Assembly: GCA_002280875.1 (NCBI GenBank)
Contig: NCEV01000005.1
Coordinates: 1 to 64,000, forward strand
Origin: Caulobacter sp. 32-67-35
Lineage (GTDB): Bacteria > Pseudomonadota > Alphaproteobacteria > Caulobacterales > Caulobacteraceae
DNA length: 64,000 bases
Direction: 5' to 3'
The position numbers and the translations under genes are program-made. The notes under the pieces are model-generated. The model made no database searches, had not been told where the DNA came from, and saw only the letters and a list, made by a program, of their open reading frames with translations. Of this stretch, positions 1 to 9,181 are shown in pieces (position 1 is the first letter of the stretch; each line of letters begins with the position of its first letter).

Positions 1-15
1 GGCCGCCAGCAAGGA

Positions 16-1287
16 TCAAGTAACGAAAACGGGTGCAAATCCACCGCCGGCCGTTCTGAAATTCGTGGTCTGCCCCTGATAGACACGAGAGGCGGTCAGG
101 AGGGGAGATCCCTTGAAGGTGTAGAGGCGGACGTCGAGCTTGAGCGCCTTGATCTCACCGTCGATCCGAATACGGCGTTGGCTCGGCGTGGCCAATTCCT
201 GGGCGATATAGTCGCCCTGCTGAACCTGTTCCCAAACGCTGCGGGTCATCTTGTCGCCGCGGTAGACAGCCTTTCCGCCATGGCCGCCCGCCGGTTTGAA
301 AAAGTATCGTTTTCGCGCCGACCAGAGCTCATCGACGTTCGCGGCCGTCACCGAGACGGTGCGCGGGATGGCCGAAAGGCTCTGCTGCTGTTTGAGCGTC
401 AGCCCTAAAGCGCTGGCGGCGACGCCGTCGGACAACAGGGTCAGGTTTCGCTTGTCGCCGAAGAGCGCGTGGTTGCGGGGACTTGGCGTCAGCACAACTG
501 CGCCGGACCGGTAGGCGTCATGCACGACCTGGTGTCCCGGAGCCCCAAACGAGAAATCGACCAGGCGATTGTAAACCAGATCGACCGGCTCGCCACGGCA
601 GAGCAGGCGCCCATCCGCAAGGCTAAGCTCGCCAGGGTCCGCAATCAGAGCCCGCAACCCCTGTCGCTCGAAGAAGCGCTGAGCGAGAAGAAATTCAGGA
701 AAGAGATATTGCTCTTCCGGGCGATCATCGACGATGGCCACCGAGCGCAGCGGCAGTGGCCCACGCTGGCTCTCCCATTCGCTCATGAACATGCGCCAGA
801 CGGCCGGCTCAAACTCCTCCGACTGCGCCGATCGCGCCGCCACCCGAGCTTCCTCGCAGCAGGCCGTCTGCGCGCGGGCCAGTAAGGCGTTCAGGAAGGC
901 GCCACCAGCGTTGGTATTGACCTCGATAAGCTTGGGACCATCATCGGTTAGGTGAAAGTCATAGCCCATGAAGGCGCCGCGCGGTCCAAAGTCCTCGCGG
1001 GCGATCGCCGGCGCCCAGGTGAGAACCGCATCTTGATAAGCTGACGTCGCTGCGGCGGCCTCAATGGCGCCAACCACATCGAGCATGGCTTCCAGGTCCT
1101 CGCGGGCCAAAAACACCGGCGCCTGCGCGAAGAGATGCGGGTGATTAGTGACGAGGGATTCGGAGCCGGTTTCGGCGGGCAATTGGGCGCGGATCGCGGC
1201 CTGTAAGCCCTGGCTGTCCAGAGTGATGCAGAAGCATTCCCTGTTCAGCACTTGGTCGCGCCGTCTTTGAACGTCAATCGGTGGCAT
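16..1287 (-). CDS. ATP-grasp family protein, substrate unknown
   Basis: Predicted cytoplasmic ATP-grasp ligase of the glutathione/glutathionylspermidine-synthetase-like kind; the substrate cannot be read from sequence. GYDFHL followed by KLIEVNTNAGG lies about one third into the protein. The C-terminal part has a nucleotide-binding segment FFKPAGGHGGKAVYRGDK, then IAQEL, LKLDVRLYTFKG and TNFRTAGGG, in the order expected for the ATP-grasp lysine, acidic and Mg-binding residues. No signal peptide is seen. ATG at 1287 was preferred over the adjacent GTG (1290); neither has a clear ribosome-binding site. It is transcribed away from copA, and the downstream neighbour is outside the window. The fold assignment is fairly safe; the function is unknown. 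Confidence 0.8.
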   Translation of the reverse strand: MPPIDVQRRRDQVLNRECFCITLDSQGLQAAIRAQLPAETGSESLVTNHPHLFAQAPVFLAREDLEAMLDVVGAIEAAAATSAYQDAVLTWAPAIAREDFGPRGAFMGYDFHLTDDGPKLIEVNTNAGGAFLNALLARAQTACCEEARVAARSAQSEEFEPAVWRMFMSEWESQRGPLPLRSVAIVDDRPEEQYLFPEFLLAQRFFERQGLRALIADPGELSLADGRLLCRGEPVDLVYNRLVDFSFGAPGHQVVHDAYRSGAVVLTPSPRNHALFGDKRNLTLLSDGVAASALGLTLKQQQSLSAIPRTVSVTAANVDELWSARKRYFFKPAGGHGGKAVYRGDKMTRSVWEQVQQGDYIAQELATPSQRRIRIDGEIKALKLDVRLYTFKGSPLLTASRVYQGQTTNFRTAGGGFAPVFVT

Positions 1288-1384
1288 CACTGAATTCTAG
1301 CACGCCCGGACCAGGGACGCGTGGGCTAAGGGGGATCCGCTGCTTCAAGCCATCCCGCGCGTTGTGCCTAAAGGAAAAGAACCC

Positions 1385-1415
1385 TTGACCTTCCCATGAT
1401 GGGAGGCCTGAGGGT
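1385..1415 (+). promoter_or_regulatory. CueR-type promoter of copA
   Basis: TTGACC (1385-1390) is followed after 19 bp by GAGGGT (1410-1415). The spacer is centred on an imperfect dyad CCTTCCC / GGGAGG. The long 19-bp spacer with an overlapping dyad is the hallmark of MerR/CueR-activated promoters, and a CueR homologue is encoded directly downstream of copA. The site ends about 40 bp before the chosen copA start and covers an upstream ATG at 1396, which argues against that ATG being the real start. Confidence 0.75.
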
Positions 1416-1455
1416 TGATTTGGCGGCCGTCCGGGGCGGCCTCAAGGAGTCTGAT

Positions 1456-3786
1456 ATGGCCGACCCAATGGGACATGCCCACCATCAGCACCGACCAGGC
1501 TGCACGCACGGACCGGCGACCGCCGACAGCGCCAAGACGATCGATCCTGTCTGCGGCATGACGGTGAACCCCGAGACGACGGCCAACAAGGCGTCGCACG
1601 AAGGGCAGCCCTTCTTCTTCTGCTCGGCGGGATGCCGCGCGAAGTTCGTGGCAGACCCGCAGAAATACCTGGCCGATAAGCCGACCGCCGCAGAAAGCGC
1701 CCCCGCCTGGACCATCTACACCTGTCCTATGCACCCGGAGATCCGCCAGGTAGGGCCCGGGTCCTTGATCACGGCTGACGCGGGCCCCAATCCTGAGCTG
1801 GCCGACATGACGCGCCGGTTCTGGATCGGCCTTGTGCTGACTGTTCCGGTCTTCGCCCTGGAGATGGGCGGGCACCTCACCGGCCTGATGATGCGTCTTA
1901 GCCCCGCCACCTCGGGCTGGATCCAACTGGTGCTGGCGACCCCGGTCGTGCTCTGGGCTGGCTGGCCCTTCTTCGAGCGCGGCGCGCGCTCTGTCGTTAC
2001 CCGCAATCTCAATATGTTCACGCTCATCGCCATGGGCATCGGCGTCGCCTGGATATTCAGTGTCGTGGCCGTCTTGGCGCCGGACGTCTTTCCGACCGCC
2101 TTCCGATCCGCCGATGGCAGCGCGCCGCTTTATTTCGAAGCCGCCGCCGTCATCACGGTCCTCGTCCTGCTGGGCCAATTGCTCGAGCTGAGAGCCCGCG
2201 AGCAGACATCGGGGGCGATCCGCGCGCTGATGGACCTAGCGCCCAAGACCGCCCGTCGGGTGCGCAGCGACGGAACCGATGAAGAGGTCACCCTAGATCT
2301 CATCACCGTTGGCGACAGCCTGCGTGTTCGGCCTGGTGAAAAGGTTCCAGTCGACGGTGAGGTGCTCGAAGGTCGCGTGTCGATCGACGAATCGATGGTG
2401 ACGGGCGAGTCGATGCCCGTCACCCGCGGGCCAGGTGACAAGGTGGTCGGCGGCGCGATCAACAAGACCGGCTCGTTTGTCATGCGCGCTGAAAAGGTCG
2501 GCGCTGACACTCTGCTGTCCCAGATCGTTCAGATGGTGGCCCAAGCGCAGCGTAGCCGCGCGCCTATTCAACGCATGGCAGACCGTGTTTCGGGCTGGTT
2601 CGTGCCAGCGGTTATCCTCTCGGCGATCATCGCCTTCGCGATTTGGGCCTTCGTGGGCCCCGAGCCTGCCCTTGCTCATGGCCTTGTCGCGGCGGTGTCG
2701 GTGCTGATCATCGCCTGTCCCTGCGCGCTTGGCCTGGCGACGCCTATTTCCATCATGGTGGGGGTTGGTCGGGGGGCGCACGGCGGCGTCCTGATCAAGG
2801 ACGCCGAGGCCCTGGAGCGCTTCGAGAAGATCGACACCCTGATCGTGGACAAGACCGGCACCCTTACTGAAGGTCGGCCGGCGGTCACCCAAATCCTTGC
2901 AGTTCCAGGGATTGACGAGGCCGACCTACTGCGGCTTGCGGCGAGCCTGGAACGCTCCAGTGAGCACCCGCTGGCGGACGCTATCGTGCGAGCCGCCAAT
3001 GATCGAAGCCTCCCGTTGACCACTCCCATCGACTTTGACTCGCCGGTCGGCAAGGGCGTCATGGGTCAAGTTGAAGGTCGCCGCATACTGCTCGGCTCTC
3101 CCGCCTTCATGGTGGAACAGGCCATCGACACGAGCGTGTTGGCAACCAAGGCCGAGGGGCTGAGGAAAGATGGCGCCTCAGCCATCTTCGTCGCCATCGA
3201 TGGCAAGCTCGCGGGCGTTCTCGCCATTGCCGACCCGATCAAGACGACGACAGCCGAGGCGGTCCGTCAGTTGCAGGCTGAGGGGATTCGTCTGGTGATG
3301 ATGACTGGCGACAACCGAACTACAGCCCTGGCTGTGGCGGCCAAGTTGGGCATCGACGATGTCGAGGCCGATGTTTTGCCTCAGCAAAAAGCCGCAGTGG
3401 TTGAAAAGCTGCGATCCGAGGGCCGGGTGGTGGCCATGGCCGGGGACGGGGTGAACGACGCCCCTGCCCTCGCCGCCGCCGACGTTGGCATCGCCATGGG
3501 CGCAGGAGCCGACGTCGCTATCGAGAGCGCCGGGGTCACGCTGCTCAAGGGTGACTTGCAGGGCTTGATAAAGGCTAGGCGGCTGTCTCGCGCGGTGATG
3601 CGCAACATTCGTCAGAACCTGTTTTTTGCCTTCGCCTACAATGTCGCGGGCGTCCCGATCGCTGCTGGCCTGCTCTATCCGGTGTTTGGTCTGTTGCTGT
3701 CGCCGGGGATCGCGGCGCTGGCCATGGCGCTCTCGTCTGTCAGTGTCATCGGCAACGCCCTTCGCCTTCGCGCGGTAAAGCTCTGA
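1456..3786 (+). CDS. copA: Copper-translocating P1B-type ATPase with YHS domain
   Basis: Exports Cu(I) from the cytoplasm across the inner membrane. Start ATG 1456 has AAGGAG at 1444-1449. The His-rich N-terminus leads into a YHS domain (DPVCGM ~30, FFFCSAGC ~53-60), then the beginning of a heavy-metal-binding domain ([15 protein letters not shown] from ~88). The core has TGES at 316, the CPC transmembrane metal site at 421-423, the phosphorylated Asp of DKTGT at 465 and GDGVND from 663. The heavy-metal-binding domain normally continues with a CPxCGM segment; here the text passes straight from GPGS to [12 protein letters not shown], as if about ten residues were removed in frame. The core looks complete, so activity is likely. 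Followed 9 bp later by cueR. Confidence 0.93.
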   Translation: MADPMGHAHHQHRPGCTHGPATADSAKTIDPVCGMTVNPETTANKASHEGQPFFFCSAGCRAKFVADPQKYLADKPTAAESAPAWTIYTCPMHPEIRQVGPGSLITADAGPNPELADMTRRFWIGLVLTVPVFALEMGGHLTGLMMRLSPATSGWIQLVLATPVVLWAGWPFFERGARSVVTRNLNMFTLIAMGIGVAWIFSVVAVLAPDVFPTAFRSADGSAPLYFEAAAVITVLVLLGQLLELRAREQTSGAIRALMDLAPKTARRVRSDGTDEEVTLDLITVGDSLRVRPGEKVPVDGEVLEGRVSIDESMVTGESMPVTRGPGDKVVGGAINKTGSFVMRAEKVGADTLLSQIVQMVAQAQRSRAPIQRMADRVSGWFVPAVILSAIIAFAIWAFVGPEPALAHGLVAAVSVLIIACPCALGLATPISIMVGVGRGAHGGVLIKDAEALERFEKIDTLIVDKTGTLTEGRPAVTQILAVPGIDEADLLRLAASLERSSEHPLADAIVRAANDRSLPLTTPIDFDSPVGKGVMGQVEGRRILLGSPAFMVEQAIDTSVLATKAEGLRKDGASAIFVAIDGKLAGVLAIADPIKTTTAEAVRQLQAEGIRLVMMTGDNRTTALAVAAKLGIDDVEADVLPQQKAAVVEKLRSEGRVVAMAGDGVNDAPALAAADVGIAMGAGADVAIESAGVTLLKGDLQGLIKARRLSRAVMRNIRQNLFFAFAYNVAGVPIAAGLLYPVFGLLLSPGIAALAMALSSVSVIGNALRLRAVKL

Positions 3787-3795
3787 GGATCGGCA

Positions 3796-4209
3796 ATGAA
3801 TATCGGCCAGGCCTCAAGGGCGAGCGGCGTTTCGGCGAAGATGATCCGATACTACGAGGAAATCGAGCTCGTACGGCCCGCCAGCCGTACCGGCGCAAAC
3901 TATCGAGAATACGCCGCCCGAGAGATCAACGAGTTGCGGTTTATCAAGCGCGGCCGAAGCTTGGGGTTCTCGATGGCGGAGATCGCCCAGCTACTGTCTC
4001 TTTGGAGGGACCGGGACCGGCCAAGTCGGGAGGTCAAGGCGATTGCTGACCGTCACGTCGCTGACCTTGATGCTCGGATCGCCGGAATGCAGGCTATGGC
4101 GGACACTCTGCGCCATTTGTCCCAATGCTGCGCTGGCGATGGCCGGCCGGAGTGTCCGATCCTTGCTGATATCGCCGAGGCGTCCCGGTCCTGCGACCGG
4201 CCCGCATGA
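3796..4209 (+). CDS. cueR: Cu(I)-responsive MerR-family regulator
   Basis: Transcriptional activator of copper export. The N-terminal winged helix (MNIGQASRASGVSAKMIRYY) and long dimerisation helix are typical of MerR proteins. The metal loop CCAGDGRPECPIL places cysteines at 111/112 and 120, matching the Cu(I)-binding pair of CueR (112 and 120). At 137 aa it has normal family length. It lies 9 bp after copA and is probably cotranscribed with it from the CueR-type promoter at 1385-1415, giving positive feedback. Confidence 0.92.
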   Translation: MNIGQASRASGVSAKMIRYYEEIELVRPASRTGANYREYAAREINELRFIKRGRSLGFSMAEIAQLLSLWRDRDRPSREVKAIADRHVADLDARIAGMQAMADTLRHLSQCCAGDGRPECPILADIAEASRSCDRPA

Positions 4210-4277
4210 TATCAGCTATGACGAAATGGCTTCATTGTCGTCGATAATCGCCCATGGTATGGAGGAGCTGTGATCCT

Positions 4278-4284
4278 TATAAAT
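4278..4284 (+). promoter_or_regulatory. AT-rich -10-like element before the AAA/protease pair
   Basis: TATAAAT sits 19 bp before the GTG start at 4304, inside an AT-rich patch (CCTTATAAATTAAGG) that contrasts with the GC-rich surroundings. No Shine-Dalgarno sequence precedes the GTG, so a short-leader or leaderless transcript is possible. The -35 is not clear. Inferred, not shown. Confidence 0.35.
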
Positions 4285-4303
4285 TAAGGCTTTTTGACCC
4301 ACC

Positions 4304-5428
4304 GTGGCCGAACTCGCTACCCTAGATACGATTTTAGTCCACCTTGCTCGCTTGGCCTTGGTCGGGCGAGCCCAAGATGTGCAGGCCTATCTGCGCAAAT
4401 CTCTCAAACCGATCGGCAAGACCAATGTCGATCTGGCGGGCGATATCGCCAAACTGCTGGCGGCGGCGCCAACGGCCGACTCGCCCCTGCGCGACGCGGG
4501 CGCGTCGTTCGTGCCGGTTGATAGCGACAGCCGGCTGGCCTTGCTTAAGCATGAACATCCGACACCGGATCTTGCCGCGCCCCTGCTACCCGAAATCCTT
4601 CGTGACCGCCTAGAACAAGTTATCGGTGAACGCGACAATCTGGAGGCGCTTGAAAGTCAGGGCCTCTCCCCCACTCGCTCGTTGCTTTTCGTCGGCCCGC
4701 CCGGCGTTGGAAAGACCCTGAGCGCGCGATGGATCGCCGCGCGCCTGGACCGGCCGCTGTTAACGCTCGACCTGGCCACGGTCATGAGCAGCTACCTTGG
4801 TAAGACCGGCGCCAACATCCGCGCCGTGCTCGACTACGCCAAGTCGGTCCGATGCGTGCTGCTGCTCGATGAGTTCGATGCGATCGCCAAGCGTCGCGAC
4901 GACGATGGCGATATCGGCGAACTCAAGCGCTTGGTGACCGTCATCCTGCAGGAGGTGGACGACTGGCCATCGGGCAACATTCTGATCGCCGCGACCAACC
5001 ATGGTGAACTGCTCGACCCGGCGGTCTGGCGCCGGTTCGATGATGTTCTAGAGTTTGGCAATCCGTCGCCTGACTTGGCGTTCGCTTGCCTCGTAGACGC
5101 CTTTGGCCCCCAGGCCCCTGACGCCGGGGCCTGGATAATTCTGCTCTCCAAGCTTTGGTGTGACCGGTCCTTCAGTGATCTCACTCGGAAGGTTCACGCC
5201 CTGCGTCGGCTGGCGATCGTTTCCAATCGCGACCTGGGCGAGGTGATCGGGGAAAGGTTGGCCGCAGACCTGAAGGCCGGACCGCTGGCCCTTCGTCGCC
5301 AGGCGGCTGAACTGATGAAGGCGGCCGGCCTGTCCGACCGAAAGGTCCAGAGCTTGAGTGGCGTTTCGCGAGACACGCTTAGGCGGTACCGTCCTTCGAC
5401 GCACGATTCGCGCGCACCCGGGGGGTAA
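4304..5428 (+). CDS. AAA+ ATPase paired with a subtilase
   Basis: Single AAA+ domain of the FtsH/ClpX-like central class: Walker A GPPGVGKT at 131-138, Walker B LLLDEFD with Asp189/Glu190, and an arginine-rich sensor region (DPAVWRRFDDVLEFG). The C-terminal ~30 residues (SDRKVQSLSGVSRDTLRRYR) resemble a helix-turn-helix. The N-terminal ~110 residues are an unrecognised helical domain. It starts with GTG and has no clear ribosome-binding site. The stop is 9 bp before the S8 protease gene, so the two are almost certainly cotranscribed. Known family biology supports ATP-driven remodelling of a substrate or of the partner protease; the actual target is unknown. Such ATPase/subtilase pairs recur in accessory regions, which is compatible with a stress or conflict role (inference). 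Confidence 0.85.
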   Translation: MAELATLDTILVHLARLALVGRAQDVQAYLRKSLKPIGKTNVDLAGDIAKLLAAAPTADSPLRDAGASFVPVDSDSRLALLKHEHPTPDLAAPLLPEILRDRLEQVIGERDNLEALESQGLSPTRSLLFVGPPGVGKTLSARWIAARLDRPLLTLDLATVMSSYLGKTGANIRAVLDYAKSVRCVLLLDEFDAIAKRRDDDGDIGELKRLVTVILQEVDDWPSGNILIAATNHGELLDPAVWRRFDDVLEFGNPSPDLAFACLVDAFGPQAPDAGAWIILLSKLWCDRSFSDLTRKVHALRRLAIVSNRDLGEVIGERLAADLKAGPLALRRQAAELMKAAGLSDRKVQSLSGVSRDTLRRYRPSTHDSRAPGG

Positions 5429-5437
5429 TCGAGCGCC

Positions 5438-7720
5438 ATGGCCGAGCCGACCAATCCGCGCTACCTGCTAGGTGGCGGAGAAAAGCTGTCGTCGGAAATC
5501 GGTCGCCCTCCGCGTGGGATGGGCGACAAGGCCAATCCATATGGCTTCGCCGAGGCGCGCACGCGCCTCGGATCGCAGTGGGCACAGGTGGGTGATGCGC
5601 TCGCAGCCCTACCTTCGGCGGCGCTTCCCGCCGGCGAAGCGGTCGTGGGCTTGACGCTTCACCCCTCCTATCTGGCCAAGAGCTACTACCCGGCCCACCT
5701 GCTCAAGGACCTGCAGCTTCGCCACATGGGTAGCCGGGCCGTGCATCTTCGGCCGGAGAAGATTACCTCCAAGAGGGCCAATGACGATCCGCGACCGCTG
5801 CTGGCACCGTTGATCTATGTCGCAGGAGCCGCCGAACGTATCGAGCAGTTTTCCGCTGGCCTGGACCAATGGACCCCGCTGTCGGAGTATGTTCGCGACG
5901 ATTTTCGCAAGATTGAAGAGGTCGCGCTCCCCAAAGCTGATCGCTTTAAGCCCCTCGCACCCGCCTTGGCGGCGCGCAAAGATCCGATCCCCTTGGAAAT
6001 CGTGCTCCACGACGACGACGAGGAAGACGGGATTATTCTGCCGGCCTTCACGGCTTTCTGCCAATCCCTGGGCGTGAAACTTATACTCGAGCGGCGCCGC
6101 AGGACAGGCGGCCTGGTCTTCTTGCCCGCTCGAGCCCTGGTCGACGACATACCCGGCTTGCTCGATTTTACGTTCTTGCGAGCTGTTCGCGGGATGCCTG
6201 TTCTCAAGCCGCTCGATCCAATCCTTCGTTCGCAGATAGGCGGTTTTAAGGTCGCCCTGCCGCAGGAGGATGCGATCGTACCCGACCTGGCCGTAGCCAT
6301 CTTCGATGGCGGCCTTCCCGAAAAGCATGGTCTCGAACGCTGGGTAACAGCTCACGACGCTCCTGGTGTAGGCGCGCCAATTGATGGTGGACCGCGCCAC
6401 GGCATCGGGGTGACCTCGGCTTTCCTGTTCGGGCCGCTCGCCGAAGGCGAAACGCCACCCCGTCCCTTCGCCAACGTCGAACACTGGCGGGTCATCGGCG
6501 ACGACACCAAAGCTGACGATTTTGCCCTGCTGGCGGTGCTCGAGCGGATTGAGAATGTGATCTCGTCCCAGCGCTACGACTTCATCAACATCAGCTTGGG
6601 ACCCGACAGCGCCATCGAGGATGACGACGTCAACTCCTGGACGTCGACCATCGACGCGCTTCTGGCCGACGGCGAAACCGTCGCCACGGTGGCTTGTGGC
6701 AACAATGGCGAGGCTGACACCCTTACCGGCCTGCATCGAATTCAGCCCCCGTCAGACGGGGTCAACATCATCTCGGTCGGCGCCGCGAACAAGCCTTTCG
6801 GCGCCTGGACACGGGCGCCGTACAGCGCATGCGGGCCCGGTCGCAGCCCGGGCTTTGTCAAACCAGACCTCATCGCGTTCGGCGGCTCGGCTGGCGCACC
6901 TTTTCTAATGCTCGACGGCTCAAGCCCAGGCGGCGCCAGCGGCAACTGCGGCACGAGCTTTGCTTCGCCGCTGGTGATGCGATGCGCCGCCGGTGTCCGC
7001 GCGCAGTTTGCCCAGCATCTTTGGGCTCCGACGGTAAAGGCGTTGATGATCCATCAAGCTGATCCGGCCCAACACGCCAGACCCGAGGTCGGTTGGGGGC
7101 GCCTGTCGCATGGCCTGGGCGATTTGGTGCTTTGCGAGGACGGCGAGGCGCACATTGTCTATCAGCGCCTCATGCCCACGAGCGGTTCAGTGCGGATGGA
7201 ATTGCCTGTGCCGCCTGAATTGACCGGCATGTTCGAGTTCAAGGCCACGTTCTGCATCTATGCCGAGATCGACCCTGAGGACTCTCTCAACTACACGCGC
7301 GCGGGCCTCGATATTCAGTTTCGTCCCGACAGCGTCACCGTGCCGCCGCCCTACAGGAAGGACGGTAAACTGATCACGCCCACCGTTCCCTCCAGCACCG
7401 GCTTCTTCTCCTCGGCGGATTTGTACGCCACAGAGTTCATGCGGCGCGAAGATGCTCACAAGTGGGAAACGACCTTCACCAAGACCAAGAAAATGAGGTC
7501 GACCTCGTTGAACCGGCCTGTCTTTGACGTCGGATACGCTCCTCGACAGCATGGCCAAGGCGCCACACGGTCAGCAAACCTCAAGCTCGCGCTTGTTTTG
7601 ACCATCCGCCAGGCCAAGACCAAGAATCTCTATGATCGGATCGTTGCCACGGCTGCTGGGCGGCTGCAGCCGCTTCGCGCCAGAGCCGGACTGCAGGTTC
7701 CTGCTCGACTGCGGAGATAA
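5438..7720 (+). CDS. Cytoplasmic S8 (subtilisin-like) serine protease
   Basis: Peptidase S8 with a complete catalytic triad: Asp290 (AIFDGG), His321 (RHGIGVTSAF) and Ser507 (GTSFASP). The oxyanion region (VACGNNGEADT) is also recognisable. There is no signal peptide or propeptide cleavage signature; instead about 280 residues of unknown N-terminal domain precede the catalytic core and ~200 residues of probable beta-rich domain follow it. An intracellular subtilase is unusual, and its tight coupling to the upstream AAA+ gene suggests ATPase-controlled proteolysis. A strong terminator follows at 7754-7784, making the pair a self-contained transcription unit. Target and trigger are unknown. Confidence 0.88.
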   Translation: MAEPTNPRYLLGGGEKLSSEIGRPPRGMGDKANPYGFAEARTRLGSQWAQVGDALAALPSAALPAGEAVVGLTLHPSYLAKSYYPAHLLKDLQLRHMGSRAVHLRPEKITSKRANDDPRPLLAPLIYVAGAAERIEQFSAGLDQWTPLSEYVRDDFRKIEEVALPKADRFKPLAPALAARKDPIPLEIVLHDDDEEDGIILPAFTAFCQSLGVKLILERRRRTGGLVFLPARALVDDIPGLLDFTFLRAVRGMPVLKPLDPILRSQIGGFKVALPQEDAIVPDLAVAIFDGGLPEKHGLERWVTAHDAPGVGAPIDGGPRHGIGVTSAFLFGPLAEGETPPRPFANVEHWRVIGDDTKADDFALLAVLERIENVISSQRYDFINISLGPDSAIEDDDVNSWTSTIDALLADGETVATVACGNNGEADTLTGLHRIQPPSDGVNIISVGAANKPFGAWTRAPYSACGPGRSPGFVKPDLIAFGGSAGAPFLMLDGSSPGGASGNCGTSFASPLVMRCAAGVRAQFAQHLWAPTVKALMIHQADPAQHARPEVGWGRLSHGLGDLVLCEDGEAHIVYQRLMPTSGSVRMELPVPPELTGMFEFKATFCIYAEIDPEDSLNYTRAGLDIQFRPDSVTVPPPYRKDGKLITPTVPSSTGFFSSADLYATEFMRREDAHKWETTFTKTKKMRSTSLNRPVFDVGYAPRQHGQGATRSANLKLALVLTIRQAKTKNLYDRIVATAAGRLQPLRARAGLQVPARLRR

Positions 7721-7753
7721 CCGAACACCCCACCCGCAAGAGCGAGATGGCTC

Positions 7754-7784
7754 GTCTGACAACCGTAGTTGTCAGACTATTTTT
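7754..7784 (+). terminator. Intrinsic terminator after the AAA/subtilase unit
   Basis: Perfect 10-bp stem (GTCTGACAAC / GTTGTCAGAC) with a CGTA tetraloop, followed at once by TATTTTT. It lies 33 bp after the protease stop. This is the clearest factor-independent terminator in the window. Confidence 0.88.
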
Positions 7785-7942
7785 CTGGGGCGGCTCAGCA
7801 ATATAAGCGGCCATAACTGGGCGGCTTTGGCGCGGTCCCCGATCGACGGCCACTACCTTCGCAGATTGTATAGAAATGGAGAGTGTCCGCGAAACCAAAC
7901 CGAGCATGAAGGAGACCTGCCAAGCTGTGCAGGAGGCCCCTC

Positions 7943-8381
7943 TTGACGCCGGACGTGAACCGCCTGCCTCGCGCACGTTGGGCCGCCGTCGGCGTCTGCG
8001 CTGCCCTCGCTGCGTGCGGCTCTGACGATAAGTCTGCGGCCGTGAAGCCGGCCAAGGCCGAGCCGGTCGCCCATGAGACTGAACTCTTGAGGCTGACCCT
8101 GACCTCGGACGCCGAACGGCGGCTGGGCCTTCAGACGGTTGCAATCGGGTCGGGCGCCGCCCGCAGAGTGCGGGCAGCCCACGGTGAAATCGTCGCCGCG
8201 CCCTATGCCGGCGGGCTGCCGACCGCGTCAGGAACCGATCTTGGAACCCTGGCTGCGAACCAGACGCGCACCGACGGAGACGTCGCTCGCGCCCGCGCCG
8301 AGGCCGCTGCCGTCTTGGGCGTCGCCCGCGCCAGTCTGGCTACGGCCCAGGCGCAGCGCGGACACGCCGTTGAAGGCCTGT
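7943..8381 (+). pseudogene. N-terminal fragment of an RND efflux adaptor (CusB/CzcB-like), truncated
   Basis: The reading frame begins with a lipoprotein signal (AALAACGSDDK) and continues as a periplasmic membrane-fusion protein: LTSDAERRLGLQTVAIGSG, then the first arm of an alpha-helical hairpin (DGDVARARAEAAAVLGVARAS). The lipoyl domain return, beta-barrel and C-terminal domain are absent. At about 8382 the frame runs into IS-derived sequence and finishes 73 residues later at 8602. It is therefore half an adaptor and cannot bridge an RND pump. A C-terminal adaptor half exists at 54926-55630. The start codon is TTG at 7943. Confidence 0.75.
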
Positions 8382-8614
8382 TGATACGGCCACCTAGTTT
8401 ACTGCTGATTGTCCATCGGTTCATATCCTCGACGCTGCCCGCTAAAAATTGCGAGGCTTGGCTCAGGGACTACAATGAACATTGTCCCCCCAGCGCGATC
8501 GGCGACAAGTGCCCAAAAATCGCGCTGGTAAACGACGCCGGGCCATATGGCCCACAGGCGTCTGACCTAGGGCGAACCCTGTTATTTCTGGAGGAGTTTT
8601 AGGCGGTCACGTCA
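8382..8614 (+). mobile_element. Internally deleted IS3-family remnant
   Basis: Fused in frame to the adaptor fragment is the C-terminal end of an IS3-type OrfB transposase: CEAWLRDYNEHCPPSAIGDK, a degenerate form of the usual YNxxRPHSAxG motif. A possible left terminus begins TGATACGGCCACC at 8382. A roughly similar inverted sequence, read on the minus strand as TGACGTGACCGCC, ends near 8614. The catalytic DDE core is missing, so the element is dead. The boundaries are approximate and no target duplication is obvious. Confidence 0.6.
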
Positions 8615-8772
8615 TGCGGCTTCATGCCTCCCTGAGTCGAAACAACGCAATCGTCCTCGCCTGGACATCCGCTCTCGTATCCTGCGGTATTTGTAATGTC
8701 GTTGTGACCATTGGCGAAGGTTGACTGGTCTAGTGTTCGACTACGCCCGATGCTGGGCGAAGGAGATGTCAC

Positions 8773-9129
8773 ATGACCCGCACGAAACTCGTTCTCGGTT
8801 TGTCGGTGGCGGCGCTGATCTCAGCTGCGGCTATCGGCGGGGTGGCCGTTGCCGCCAACGCCCGATCCGAGAAGGGCGAACGCGATGAGATCGCCGCCGT
8901 CAACGGCGCGCGCGTCTCTCTGGCGCAGGCCGTCGCAATCGCCGAGCGTCAGGGATCGGGCAAGGCCATGGAGGTCTCGTTCGACGACGAAAGCGGCCGC
9001 AACTGGGAAGTCGAGATCGTCAGCGGTGACCGGGTCGCGACCTATGCTGTGGACGCCGCTAGCGGCGACGTCAGTGCGGTCGCCGAAGAAGTCGACGAGG
9101 CCAACGAAGGTCCCAAAGACAACGATTGA
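8773..9129 (+). CDS. PepSY-domain exported protein
   Basis: 118 aa with an N-terminal signal/anchor segment (LVLGLSVAALISAAAIGGVAVAA) and a PepSY-like domain (SLAQAVAIAERQ...EVSFDDESGRNWEVEIV...YAVDAASGDV). Short PepSY proteins are periplasmic and often sit beside two-component systems or metal pumps. Here it starts an operon with a response regulator 52 bp downstream. A GGAG-containing ribosome-binding site precedes ATG 8773. The acidic C-terminal tail (EEVDEANEGPKDND) might bind cations, but this is speculation. Confidence 0.8.
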   Translation: MTRTKLVLGLSVAALISAAAIGGVAVAANARSEKGERDEIAAVNGARVSLAQAVAIAERQGSGKAMEVSFDDESGRNWEVEIVSGDRVATYAVDAASGDVSAVAEEVDEANEGPKDND

Positions 9130-9181
9130 CCAAGACGCCGTCCCCTCACCGGAGACGGCGCTCCCTCGCCTAGGCGCTCAG

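Noticed and set aside
1396..1455. Upstream in-frame ATG for copA adding 20 residues
   Set aside because: It lies inside the CueR-type promoter, while ATG 1456 has a well-placed AAGGAG.
1345..2178. Long minus-strand reading frame opposite copA
   Set aside because: Antisense shadow in GC-rich coding DNA; low-complexity Arg/Gly/His translation and no family features.
5609..6736. 375-codon minus-strand frame across the subtilase
   Set aside because: Opposite strand carries the complete Asp/His/Ser triad; this frame is a shadow.
8722..8772. TTGACT before the PepSY gene as a MerR-type promoter
   Set aside because: No dyad or 19-bp-spaced -10 follows it, unlike the five convincing MerR-type sites.
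9136..9160. CGCCGTC/GACGGCG inverted repeat between PepSY and response-regulator genes as a terminator
   Set aside because: Ten-base or longer loop, no T-run, and the genes around it appear to be one operon.
8849..9181. N-terminal extension of the response regulator through the PepSY gene
   Set aside because: The extension is the PepSY gene read in another frame; the receiver domain begins exactly at 9182.
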